25,821 bases of DNA from Thermoanaerobacterales bacterium UBA4880 (GTDB taxonomy: Bacteria > Bacillota > Thermoanaerobacteria > Thermoanaerobacterales > UBA4877). The stretch covers positions 2,934-28,754 of the forward strand of contig DHDI01000022.1 in the NCBI GenBank assembly GCA_002399285.1, written 5' to 3'. Positions 7,075 to 13,893 of the stretch are shown in pieces (positions within the stretch are counted from its first letter, which is position 1; the number at the start of each line of letters is the position of its first letter). Below the pieces are notes generated by a model, which had not been told where the DNA came from, ran no database searches, and was given only the letters and a program-made list of their open reading frames with translations. The position numbers were made by a program, and so were the translations under genes.

Positions 7075-7545
7075 GTGATTAAAATGATCCGCGTTGATTA
7101 TCGCTTGTTACACGGACAGGTTGCGGTATCATGGACGTCAATGCTGGGAGCAGACTGCCTGTTGTTGGTCAGTGATACCCTAAAGAACGATCCTTTACGG
7201 ATGCAGTCGCTTCAACTGGCGAAACCTGTGGGTACAAAAGTGGTAGTAAAGGATTTAGATGGATCTATTCAAGCTTTACAAGGAAATATAACCGATAAAT
7301 ATCATCTGTTTATAATTTGTGAAACTATTGATTTAGCTGCAAAGGTTGCCAAAGCGGCAGGTGTAAAATCCATAAATTTAGGTAATGTTCCCTTTGCAGA
7401 AGGGAAAAAGCGGATCAGCAAAAGCGTTTATGTAGATGAAGATGAGGAGAGCCAATTAAAGGAACTATTAAATGAAGGTTTTGATTTATACATTCAAATG
7501 GTACCTACCGAAAAGAAAATAAACTGTCGTAACGTTTTAAATTAA
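7075..7545 (+). CDS. PTS mannose-family EIIB component
   Basis: A 156-residue protein with a GTG start at 7075, chosen because AGGAGG (7060-7065) lies nine bases upstream; ATG 7084 would be too far. MIKMIRVDYRLLHGQVAVSW holds the phosphorylated histidine H13 in the family signature R-x-D-x-R-L-x-H-G-Q. The segments LLLVSDTLKNDPLRMQSLQL and GVKSINLGNVPFAEGKKRIS complete a typical EIIB(Man/Lev/Sor). It transfers phosphate from EIIA to the sugar bound by EIIC/EIID. The related gfr, lev and sor operons share this EIIA-EIIB-EIIC-EIID set. Confidence 0.95.
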   Translation: MIKMIRVDYRLLHGQVAVSWTSMLGADCLLLVSDTLKNDPLRMQSLQLAKPVGTKVVVKDLDGSIQALQGNITDKYHLFIICETIDLAAKVAKAAGVKSINLGNVPFAEGKKRISKSVYVDEDEESQLKELLNEGFDLYIQMVPTEKKINCRNVLN

Positions 7546-7557
7546 AGGGGGATAAAA

Positions 7558-8343
7558 ATGTTATTGAAGACGATACTTATTTTTCTGATTACGTTATTGG
7601 GCTATTCAGAATGGTTATTGGGAACCAGCTTGATACAGAGACCCATAATCATGGGGACTTTAGTGGGCCTTGTCATGGGGAACCTGCCTGCAGGGATTAT
7701 CATGGGTGCCACAATGGAACTTGCTATGGTAGGAGCGGTTTCTATTGGAGCTTATATACCGCCGGACTTGGTAGCAGGTACTATTCTGGGGGTATCACTG
7801 GCCATCCAATCCGGCGCCGACGCGGCGGCCGCGTTAACGTTGGGCATTCCTATAGCCACAGTCATGTTGGCCTTGAATACTGCCATTGGGACCCCATTAT
7901 CATTGATTTATGTTCATAAATGTGACCGGGATGCTGAAAATGTGAATATCAGACAATTTAATATAGATATGTATATCTGTGGATATGCTGAACATGTGTG
8001 CGGAATTATCTTTGTACCATTGGCCTTTTATTTCGGATCAAGTACGGTGGCCCGCCTCTTAAATATAATCCCGTCTTTTGTTCAAACGGGCATGGAGGTG
8101 GCGTCCGGATTATTACCGGCTTTAGGATTCGCGATGCTGGCGCAAATGGTTATGAACAAGAAGGTGGCTCCGTTCTTTTTCCTTGGTTTCTTTCTTGTGG
8201 GATATTTAAAAATTTCAACGACGGGTATTGCAATATTTGCAATAATTTTAGTTTCTATTATGTTGATTTATCAAAATATGTCAAAAGAAAATAAAGCGGA
8301 AAAAGCAGATTCTGCGGGAGGAAGTGGTTTTGATGAGTTTTAA
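7558..8343 (+). CDS. PTS mannose-family EIIC component
   Basis: A 261-residue integral membrane protein with several hydrophobic stretches (for example residues 2-20, 30-60, 75-105, 135-165 and 195-240). The segment GNLPAGIIMGATMELAMVGA is the conserved EIIC(Man) substrate-channel motif. It forms the translocation complex with EIID. The C-terminus reads GGSGFDEF. The DNA coding for that tail also contains the GGGAGG ribosome binding site and the start of the EIID gene, so the tail and the translation signal overlap. AAAGGGGG precedes the ATG at the usual distance. Confidence 0.95.
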   Translation: MLLKTILIFLITLLGYSEWLLGTSLIQRPIIMGTLVGLVMGNLPAGIIMGATMELAMVGAVSIGAYIPPDLVAGTILGVSLAIQSGADAAAALTLGIPIATVMLALNTAIGTPLSLIYVHKCDRDAENVNIRQFNIDMYICGYAEHVCGIIFVPLAFYFGSSTVARLLNIIPSFVQTGMEVASGLLPALGFAMLAQMVMNKKVAPFFFLGFFLVGYLKISTTGIAIFAIILVSIMLIYQNMSKENKAEKADSAGGSGFDEF

Positions 8344-9166
8344 CATTCATGCGGATTATGATAAAAAAATAACCAAGAGAGATCTGATAAGGGTCTTTTG
8401 GAAGAGCATACCGCTTGAGCATGCATGGAATTATGAACGTATGGACAATGTGAGTTTCACTTATGCATTGCTTCCGGTATTGCAAAAGCTATATCCCAAA
8501 AAGGAAGATCTCTCGAATGCAATGAAAAGACATCTGGAAGTGTATAATATAACGCCATATATCTCCACATTACCTTTGGGAATTGCTGCAGCAATGGAAG
8601 AGGCTAATGCCGAGGACCCCGAATTTGATACGAGTTCGATTTCCAATGTGAAAATGGCGCTAATGGGTCCGCTCTCTGGAATCGGCGACGCATTTTTCTG
8701 GGGCACGCTGAGAATTATTGCCACCGGCATAGGCTGTGCTTTGGCACTCAAAGGCAATATTCTGGGACCGATATTGTTTTTCTTAATATTCAATATACCG
8801 CATTACATTATCAGGTACGTGAGTACTTTCTTGGGTTACCGTTTGGGATCTACCGCCATGTCGGAGATAGGGCAGTCCGGTTTAATGCAAAAAGTCATGC
8901 AGGCGGCCTCGATCGTAGGAATAATGGTTGTCGGTGCAATGACGATGGATATGGTTCATGTAAATTTTATAACAAAGTTAGGTGCCGGCGAATCTGCTGC
9001 GACCGTTCAATCGCTGTTGGACGGGATTTTCCCCGGACTGGCTACGTTGGCGGTATTCGGCATTACTTACTGGATGTTGAAAAAGAAATTTAATCCGTTG
9101 TTAATTATGCTTATTTCCTTAGCCGTCGGTATTGCAGGCGCTTATTTCGGGATATTGGGAGCATGA
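8333..9166 (+). CDS. PTS mannose-family EIID component
   Basis: A 277-residue protein if translation starts at ATG 8333, ten bases after GGGAGG inside the EIIC gene; GTG 8324 in the same frame would add MVL. It overlaps EIIC by 11 bases. Landmarks are ITKRDLIRVFWKSIPLEHAWNYERMDNVSF near the N-terminus, VKMALMGPLSGIGDAFFWGT in the centre, and a C-terminal hydrophobic part (residues about 190-277). EIID pairs with EIIC in the membrane. The overlap implies translational coupling and equal amounts of the two subunits. Confidence 0.94.
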   Translation: MSFNIHADYDKKITKRDLIRVFWKSIPLEHAWNYERMDNVSFTYALLPVLQKLYPKKEDLSNAMKRHLEVYNITPYISTLPLGIAAAMEEANAEDPEFDTSSISNVKMALMGPLSGIGDAFFWGTLRIIATGIGCALALKGNILGPILFFLIFNIPHYIIRYVSTFLGYRLGSTAMSEIGQSGLMQKVMQAASIVGIMVVGAMTMDMVHVNFITKLGAGESAATVQSLLDGIFPGLATLAVFGITYWMLKKKFNPLLIMLISLAVGIAGAYFGILGA

Positions 9167-9194
9167 TCATTAGAATTTGAAGGGAACGATAAAA

Positions 9195-10211
9195 ATGACC
9201 TTAAAAAACTTTGACTTGGAAAAATACTTAGAAGGCGCTAAAAGAACCTATGGTCAACGCCAAAACGTTGAAAAATTAGCGGACGAATTGACCAAAAAGG
9301 GATTTAAAAATATCGTTGTTTTGGGGATCGGCGGAACTTGGGCCGAATGGTACCCGGTAGTGGAATATTGCAGACACTTAAGCGATTTTCCCATTTATCT
9401 TGAAAATGCTGGGGAATTCCTGGTAAAACAAAACCTGCATTATCTATCCAAGGATTCTTTGGTCCTGACATCATCAGCTACGGGCAATACAAAAGAAATT
9501 TTGGAGGCTTGTAAGTTATGCATAAATAAGGGGATCAATATATACGGTTTTACGAAAGATGAGACCACACCCTTGGCAAAATTGCTGACCAAAGCTATAT
9601 ATAACCCGTGCGGCGACTGCGAGGATTCATATTTGCTCTACTTTATGCTGATGCTGCGCCTATATAAGAACTTAGGGTATTTTCCGCAATATGACAGATG
9701 GGCGGATCAGATGAAAAACCTACATGCCAATCTGGTCAGAATTCGGGAGGAGTTCGAACCGAGAGCAGTGGAGATTGCTGAAAAGTACAGTAAAGAACCG
9801 TATACTATGCTCGTAGGTTCCGGTATGTTATGGGGTGAAACTTATTTATTTTCCATGTGTATCCTGGAAGAGATGCAGTGGAAAAGGACCAGGCCGGTCA
9901 AGTCTGCAGACTTCTTCCATGGGGCGTTGGAGCTTGTCGAAAAGGATCTGCCGGTGTTCTTGATAATGGGTGAAGATGAATATCGCCCGTTGGATGAGCG
10001 CGTAGAACGCTTTGCCAAGAGATTTACCGATAAACTGGAGGTTTTTGATACAAGGGAATTCCAATTGACGGATATTGATGATGAATTTAGGGTGATCGCC
10101 ACGCCTATGATAATTACGGCTATACTTACCGAAAGACTCACGGCTCATTATGAACTCAATACGGGCCACAGCTTGAGTTTCAGACGTTACTACCGCCAAT
10201 TCGAATACTAA
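9195..10211 (+). CDS. FrlB-like SIS-domain deglycase (fructoselysine-6-phosphate deglycase family)
   Basis: A 338-residue protein starting at ATG 9195, with AAGGGA at 9180-9185; the in-frame TTG 9177 lies upstream of that site and is rejected. Two SIS domains are seen: VLGIGGTWAEWYPVV and LTSSATGNTKEI in the first, VGSGMLWGETYLFSMCILEE in the second. E226 and H242 are 16 residues apart, as in FrlB/FraB deglycases. The region FFHGALELVEKDLPVFLIMG, the later RRYY segment and the terminal EY match remembered E. coli FrlB (RHGPLEIVEPGVP..., RRYYGGLVEY). FrlB splits fructoselysine-6-phosphate to glucose-6-phosphate and lysine. Here the phosphorylated substrate would come from the PTS of the same operon. 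Exact substrate (fructoselysine, glucoselysine or another amine adduct) cannot be read from sequence. Confidence 0.85.
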   Translation: MTLKNFDLEKYLEGAKRTYGQRQNVEKLADELTKKGFKNIVVLGIGGTWAEWYPVVEYCRHLSDFPIYLENAGEFLVKQNLHYLSKDSLVLTSSATGNTKEILEACKLCINKGINIYGFTKDETTPLAKLLTKAIYNPCGDCEDSYLLYFMLMLRLYKNLGYFPQYDRWADQMKNLHANLVRIREEFEPRAVEIAEKYSKEPYTMLVGSGMLWGETYLFSMCILEEMQWKRTRPVKSADFFHGALELVEKDLPVFLIMGEDEYRPLDERVERFAKRFTDKLEVFDTREFQLTDIDDEFRVIATPMIITAILTERLTAHYELNTGHSLSFRRYYRQFEY

Positions 10212-10238
10212 AATAATAAAATATAATTTTTGTATGAC

Positions 10239-10283
10239 TGACTTCCACCCTGCCGTTAGGATATAGGGCGGAAGTCATTTTTT
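10239..10283 (+). terminator. Intrinsic terminator of the SIS-PTS operon
   Basis: TGACTTCCACCCT (10239-10251) pairs with AGGGCGGAAGTCA (10265-10277), 13 positions with one A-C mismatch, and six T follow at 10278-10283. It ends the AT-rich operon and marks the right side of the AT-rich block. Confidence 0.9.
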
Positions 10284-10332
10284 CAATAGAGGTTTTTTTA
10301 TCAAAAAAATGAATATTTAATGCTCGCTGCTC

Positions 10333-10361
10333 TTGACAACATTATATAAAATTGGTATAAT
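10333..10361 (+). promoter_or_regulatory. Perfect consensus sigma-A promoter of marR
   Basis: TTGACA (10333-10338), a spacer of exactly 17 bases, and TATAAT (10356-10361), with TGG before the -10 as an extended element. It precedes the MarR gene and runs directly into the palindrome 10371-10386. Confidence 0.93.
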
Positions 10362-10370
10362 TATAATAGT

Positions 10371-10386
10371 AGTCCGATTTCGGACT
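10371..10386 (+). promoter_or_regulatory. Palindromic operator at the marR transcription start
   Basis: AGTCCGA and TCGGACT are perfect inverted arms separated by TT. The site begins ten bases after the -10 hexamer, so a bound dimer would block transcription initiation. The size fits a MarR-family site, and the simplest reading is autoregulation by the MarR protein encoded 15 bases downstream. Confidence 0.75.
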
Positions 10387-10401
10387 TTTGGAGGATCAGC
10401 A

Positions 10402-10860
10402 ATGATTTATGAAGAAACACGCAGGCAGTTACGGGAACTTAATGCCATCTACAAGGAGACCGATGCCATATACGGAGAGTTTGCCAAACGCAGCGGCTTG
10501 TCCGACAGCGCATTCTGGCTTATGTATTCCATATACGAGGCAAACGGGAAGTGCACTCAAAGGGAGATCAGCAGCCAATGGGCAATGAGCAAACAGACCG
10601 TCAATTCCGCCCTCAAGGGCCTGGAGAGGAACGGGTATATAACGCTGACCGCGGCAAAGGACGGCAAACACAGCAAATATATATCTCTCACCGAAAAGGG
10701 CGTCCGGTTTGCCGATGAGAATATTGCCGTTGTCTTTAAGGCCGAGTGGCTTTCACTGCAAGAAATGAGCGATACGGAGCGCATCGCGATGATCGAAAGC
10801 AGCCGCAAATTCATGGAGATGCTTAAGTCGGAAAAGGTAGACCTATTGAGAGATACATAA
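10402..10860 (+). CDS. MarR family transcriptional regulator
   Basis: A 152-residue protein starting at ATG 10402, preceded by GGAGG (10390-10394); an in-frame TTG at 10333 is part of the -35 box and is rejected. The winged helix-turn-helix is at about residues 48-105: CTQREISSQWAMSKQTVNSA (recognition helix) followed by LKGLERNGYITLTAAKDGKH, whose basic turn forms the wing, and SKYISLTEKG. Flanking helices form the dimer interface. It lies 110 bases before a MATE exporter gene in the same direction, so it probably controls that exporter and itself in response to a drug-like ligand (inference). An intrinsic terminator stands between the two genes. Confidence 0.93.
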   Translation: MIYEETRRQLRELNAIYKETDAIYGEFAKRSGLSDSAFWLMYSIYEANGKCTQREISSQWAMSKQTVNSALKGLERNGYITLTAAKDGKHSKYISLTEKGVRFADENIAVVFKAEWLSLQEMSDTERIAMIESSRKFMEMLKSEKVDLLRDT

Positions 10861-10890
10861 CCGCCGATCATCGGAGGGTATTTCATCGCA

Positions 10891-10950
10891 ATGAATGTAC
10901 CGGATAAGATGCTGGGTGCGCCCGGATTTCTTATCCGTTTTTTTAAATAA
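10891..10950 (+). CDS. Possible 19-residue leader peptide across the marR-MATE terminator
   Basis: ATG 10891 opens a short frame, MNVPDKMLGAPGFLIRFFK, ending at TAA 10948-10950. GGAGGG at 10873-10878 lies 12 bases upstream, slightly long for a Shine-Dalgarno site. The frame covers both arms and the T run of the terminator at 10901-10944, so ribosomes on it would interfere with the hairpin. This layout resembles translation-linked attenuators in front of drug-resistance genes (for example bmrB before bmrCD in Bacillus subtilis). It may equally be chance; there is no conservation evidence here. Confidence 0.35.
   Translation: MNVPDKMLGAPGFLIRFFK
10901..10944 (+). terminator. Intrinsic terminator between marR and the MATE gene (possible attenuator)
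   Basis: CGGATAAG (10901-10908) pairs perfectly with CTTATCCG (10930-10937), followed by seven T (10938-10944). The 21-base loop holds a GGGTGCGCCC mini-stem. A competing smaller hairpin, CGGAT (10923-10927) with ATCCG (10933-10937), ends at the same T run. No separate promoter for the MATE gene is evident in the 27 bases that follow, so readthrough would be needed. Confidence 0.75.
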
Positions 10951-10970
10951 ATATTATTGAAGGTGTATAT

Positions 10971-12335
10971 ATGAATTACAGGGTTTTATTTGGGAAGACA
11001 CCGCTTTCGAGGCTGTTTGTAATCGTTACGATACCCGGCATCATTGGAATGGTCGTATCGTCGCTTTATCAGATCATCGACGGTGCCTTCGTTGGACAGA
11101 TTTTGGGCTCCGATGCTTTTGCAGCGGTAAATCTTGCCGTTCCTCTTGTCATTCTCAATTTTTCATTAGCCGACCTTATAGGCGTCGGCTCATCGGTACC
11201 GATAGCGATCAAGTTAGGTCAGAAGGATGAAAAAGGCGCGAGCAATATTTTTACAAGCGCGTGCCTTATGATTATTGGTGCAGGTATTACTTTGGGCGCA
11301 ATAATATATTTTTTTGCCGAGGATTTTGTCAGGATGATGGGGGCCGATGAGGAGCTTGTGGCAATGGCCTCTCAATATCTGCGCGTTTATGCCGCGTGCT
11401 CGCCCTTTACCACCATCATATTTGCCGTTGACAACTATCTGCGTATCTGCGGAAAAATAAGGTACAGTATGATTGTCAATGTTTTGATGTCGGTGATCGG
11501 TATTGTTTTGGAGTATCTGTTTTTGTCTGTTTTCCATTTTGGGATTTGGAGCGCCGCGTTTGCAGAATGTGCTGGAATGTTTGTCTGCGTGATCATTGCC
11601 TTTATGCCTTTCTTTCTTGGCAAACTGCAGCTTCGATTTACCAGGCCTAAGATGGACGGGGATGTGCTGTTTACGATCATCAAAAACGGTTCCCCCGTAT
11701 TTCTTGATAATATAGCGGGGCGTGTTACATCCATAATCATAAACATATTTCTGCTGCGCCTGGGCGGGGCCACGGCGGTCTCCGCCTATGGGGTGCTGAT
11801 GTATGTCGACGGCCTTGTGCAGCCTGCGCTTTATGGATTCTGTGACTCTCTCCAGCCTGCTGTGGGATATAATTACGGTGCGAAGAACTATGATCGCGTG
11901 GAAGCAATTGAACGCAGATGTTTTGCTGCCTGTGGGATTCTATCCGTTTCAATGGCTGCCGTCATGTTCTTTGCAAGGAAATACGTGGTCGGTACATTTG
12001 TGCAAGCACAGGATGCGGCGGTTATAAACATGTCGCTGGGGGCGCTCTCTTTGTTCGCCTGTACTTATCTGTCGCGCTGGATATCCATAGCGGTGCAGAG
12101 TTATATGTCGGCGATCGGCAAGGCCGGCTATGCGACAATAATATCTTTTTCCATGGCTTTTGTTTTGCCCGTTATCTTTATCTTTGCCCTTAAACCCTTG
12201 GAACTCAAAGGGATCTGGCTCAATATGCCTCTTGTGTCTCTGGCCGCGGCATTTTTGTCTATCGGCCTGCTGATGAATTACCAGAGGGAATCGGCGGCGG
12301 ATAATGTGCAGCTAAGCGAACTACCCCGGCAGTAA
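10971..12335 (+). CDS. MATE family multidrug efflux transporter
   Basis: A 454-residue membrane protein, the normal length for MATE. The N-terminal PLSRLFVIVTIPGIIGMVVS and SLYQIIDGAFVGQILGSDAF is the typical first-helix pattern; about twelve hydrophobic segments follow in two similar halves, with the second half starting near PVFLDNIAGRVTSIIINIFL. The conserved PALYGFCDSLQPAVGYNYGA is the family signature of the second half. It should export cationic or amphipathic drugs using a Na+ or H+ gradient; the substrate cannot be read from sequence. AAGGTG precedes the ATG. It lies downstream of a MarR gene and behind an intrinsic terminator, which suggests control of both initiation and readthrough. 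Confidence 0.94.
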   Translation: MNYRVLFGKTPLSRLFVIVTIPGIIGMVVSSLYQIIDGAFVGQILGSDAFAAVNLAVPLVILNFSLADLIGVGSSVPIAIKLGQKDEKGASNIFTSACLMIIGAGITLGAIIYFFAEDFVRMMGADEELVAMASQYLRVYAACSPFTTIIFAVDNYLRICGKIRYSMIVNVLMSVIGIVLEYLFLSVFHFGIWSAAFAECAGMFVCVIIAFMPFFLGKLQLRFTRPKMDGDVLFTIIKNGSPVFLDNIAGRVTSIIINIFLLRLGGATAVSAYGVLMYVDGLVQPALYGFCDSLQPAVGYNYGAKNYDRVEAIERRCFAACGILSVSMAAVMFFARKYVVGTFVQAQDAAVINMSLGALSLFACTYLSRWISIAVQSYMSAIGKAGYATIISFSMAFVLPVIFIFALKPLELKGIWLNMPLVSLAAAFLSIGLLMNYQRESAADNVQLSELPRQ

Positions 12336-12358
12336 ATACCGGCGGTAGTTTATTTTTT
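12319..12358 (+). terminator. Terminator overlapping the MATE stop codon
   Basis: AACTACC (12319-12325) pairs with GGTAGTT (12344-12350), continued by CCGG (12326-12329) with CCGG (12339-12342) and one bulged C, around a nine-base loop. TATTTTTTG follows. The stop codon 12333-12335 lies in the loop, so the left arm is coding sequence. Confidence 0.85.
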
Positions 12359-12374
12359 GTGCCTTTATAAAATC

Positions 12375-12403
12375 TTTATTTTTCCCTATTAATATTGTTT
12401 ATA
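12375..12403 (+). promoter_or_regulatory. Weak promoter candidate of the LanFEG-type operon
   Basis: TTTATT (12375-12380) and TTTATA (12398-12403) are 17 bases apart. Both hexamers are poor, as would fit a promoter that needs activation by the response regulator encoded in the same operon. I could not identify a clear repeated binding site for that regulator. Confidence 0.3.
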
Positions 12404-12439
12404 GGCTAACTTAACATTATTATGAAGGGAAGAATAGAG

Positions 12440-13141
12440 ATGAGTGATTTCATCCTTGAAACATCGTGTTTGTCGAAGAGTTTTGGCGGCCAGGCCGCAG
12501 TGAAAGACGTATCGCTTAAGATAAGGCGAAACAGCGTTTACGGTTTTCTCGGGCCGAACGGCGCGGGGAAGTCGACCACGCTCAAGATGATCGTGGGGCT
12601 GCTGCGCCCTACAAGCGGCAGGATATTCTTTAACGGTGAACCGTTTAAGAGGGAGGATTTGTCAAAGATCGGTTCTCTTATTGAATCGCCTGCTTTATAC
12701 GGAAACCTTACGGCGGAGGAAAATCTCATGGTTCATACCAAGCTCCTGGGTATACCCAAGGATAAGATCCAAGAAGTCCTTGAAACGGTTGACTTGACAG
12801 ATACCGGGAGGAAACTGGCTTCGCAGTTTTCCATGGGCATGAAGCAGCGGCTGGGGATAGCCATTGCGCTTTTAGATGATCCCGAGCTGCTTATTTTGGA
12901 TGAGCCCGCCAATGGGCTTGATCCTGTCGGCATACAGGAGCTTAGAGAATTAATTTCCTCTTTTCCGCAGAGAGGAATGACGGTGATCCTGTCCAGTCAC
13001 ATTTTAACAGAGGTGGCGCAGGTGGCGGACACCATTGGCATCATTAATAAGGGAAAACTTCTTTATCAGGGCCGGGCCGACCCCGGGTGCGACCTTGAAA
13101 AGCTATTTATGGACGTCATAAAGGGCGGTGACAGTCTATGA
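12440..13141 (+). CDS. LanF-type ABC transporter ATP-binding protein (lantibiotic/bacitracin resistance family)
   Basis: A 233-residue ATPase starting at ATG 12440, nine bases after AAGGGA; in-frame ATG 12422 lies upstream of that site. Walker A is GPNGAGKST (residues 38-46), the signature is FSMGMKQRLGIAIALL, Walker B is LLILDEPANGLDP, followed by the switch histidine in SSHILTEV. The FSxGMKQRLG signature and the short length are typical of the BcrA/NisF/SpaF/CprA group. It overlaps the next gene by four bases (ATGA) and should power the two following membrane proteins, expelling peptide antibiotics from the membrane (family knowledge). Confidence 0.93.
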   Translation: MSDFILETSCLSKSFGGQAAVKDVSLKIRRNSVYGFLGPNGAGKSTTLKMIVGLLRPTSGRIFFNGEPFKREDLSKIGSLIESPALYGNLTAEENLMVHTKLLGIPKDKIQEVLETVDLTDTGRKLASQFSMGMKQRLGIAIALLDDPELLILDEPANGLDPVGIQELRELISSFPQRGMTVILSSHILTEVAQVADTIGIINKGKLLYQGRADPGCDLEKLFMDVIKGGDSL

Positions 13142-13893
13142 GTATTCTGGAGTCCGAGCTTATAAAATACAGAAGGACGCTTATGCAAAAGCTCACGGTG
13201 ATAGCTCCGCTCTTCTTTGTGCTCCAGGCCTCGCTGCAGAAGTTTTTCATGCCCGCCGGTTACTTCCGGCCGTGGCAGCTTATCACCAGCCTGGTGTTTA
13301 ATTGGTGGCCGGTGATCTTCCTGCCTCTTGGCGTGGCCCTGTCTGCGGTTTTGGCAGATTCGCAGGAGAGAAAGGCGGGCGGCTACCGCGGACTGCGCAG
13401 CCGTAATATACCGCCTGCCTATATATGGGCGAGCAAGGCGGCGGCCATGGCGATATACAGCTTTACCGCAGCCGCAGTACTCTTGGTTTCCACGGCGCTG
13501 GCCGGTCTTATTACGGCAAAGGGCGGCGTTCCGTGGGGCAAGATAATATCGGCATGCCTTGTATTATGGGTGGCGTCCCTGCCGCTTATTCCCATTCAGC
13601 TGTGTGCTGCCGCATGGAAGGGTATGTTTTCCAGCATGGCGGTGGGTTTTACGGGCATGATGTCGGGTGTGTTTGCTGCACAAAAATCCTATTGGTTTGT
13701 TAACCCATGGAGCTGGGGCACAAGAATGATGTGTCCCGTAATCGGTGTGCATCCCAACGGCACACTGCTTACAAAATCCAGTCCGCTTTGGGACCCCTCG
13801 GTGCTGCCGATAGGTTTGGCTTTGTCTCTTGCAGCATTTATTGTGATTACAGCGGTGACCGCTCTCTGGTTTAGCGGGAAGGAGGTAAAATGA
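13138..13893 (+). CDS. LanE-type ABC transporter permease (lantibiotic immunity family)
   Basis: A 251-residue membrane protein with about six hydrophobic segments. The start MSILESELIKYRRTLMQKLT is the family's typical amphipathic N-terminus, and ADSQERKAGGYRGLRSRNIP is the cytoplasmic loop after the second membrane segment seen in EpiE/MutE/SpaE proteins. It overlaps both neighbours by ATGA, so the three subunits should be made together. The order ATPase-permease-permease followed by regulator genes matches the CprABC/LanFEG systems of clostridia. Confidence 0.87.
   Translation: MSILESELIKYRRTLMQKLTVIAPLFFVLQASLQKFFMPAGYFRPWQLITSLVFNWWPVIFLPLGVALSAVLADSQERKAGGYRGLRSRNIPPAYIWASKAAAMAIYSFTAAAVLLVSTALAGLITAKGGVPWGKIISACLVLWVASLPLIPIQLCAAAWKGMFSSMAVGFTGMMSGVFAAQKSYWFVNPWSWGTRMMCPVIGVHPNGTLLTKSSPLWDPSVLPIGLALSLAAFIVITAVTALWFSGKEVK

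Noticed and set aside
12336..12439. Search for a lantibiotic precursor gene near the LanFEG-type operon
   Set aside because: No start with a ribosome binding site and no Ser/Thr/Cys-rich short peptide was found in this gap or in the gaps at 14676-14706 and 17552-17833.
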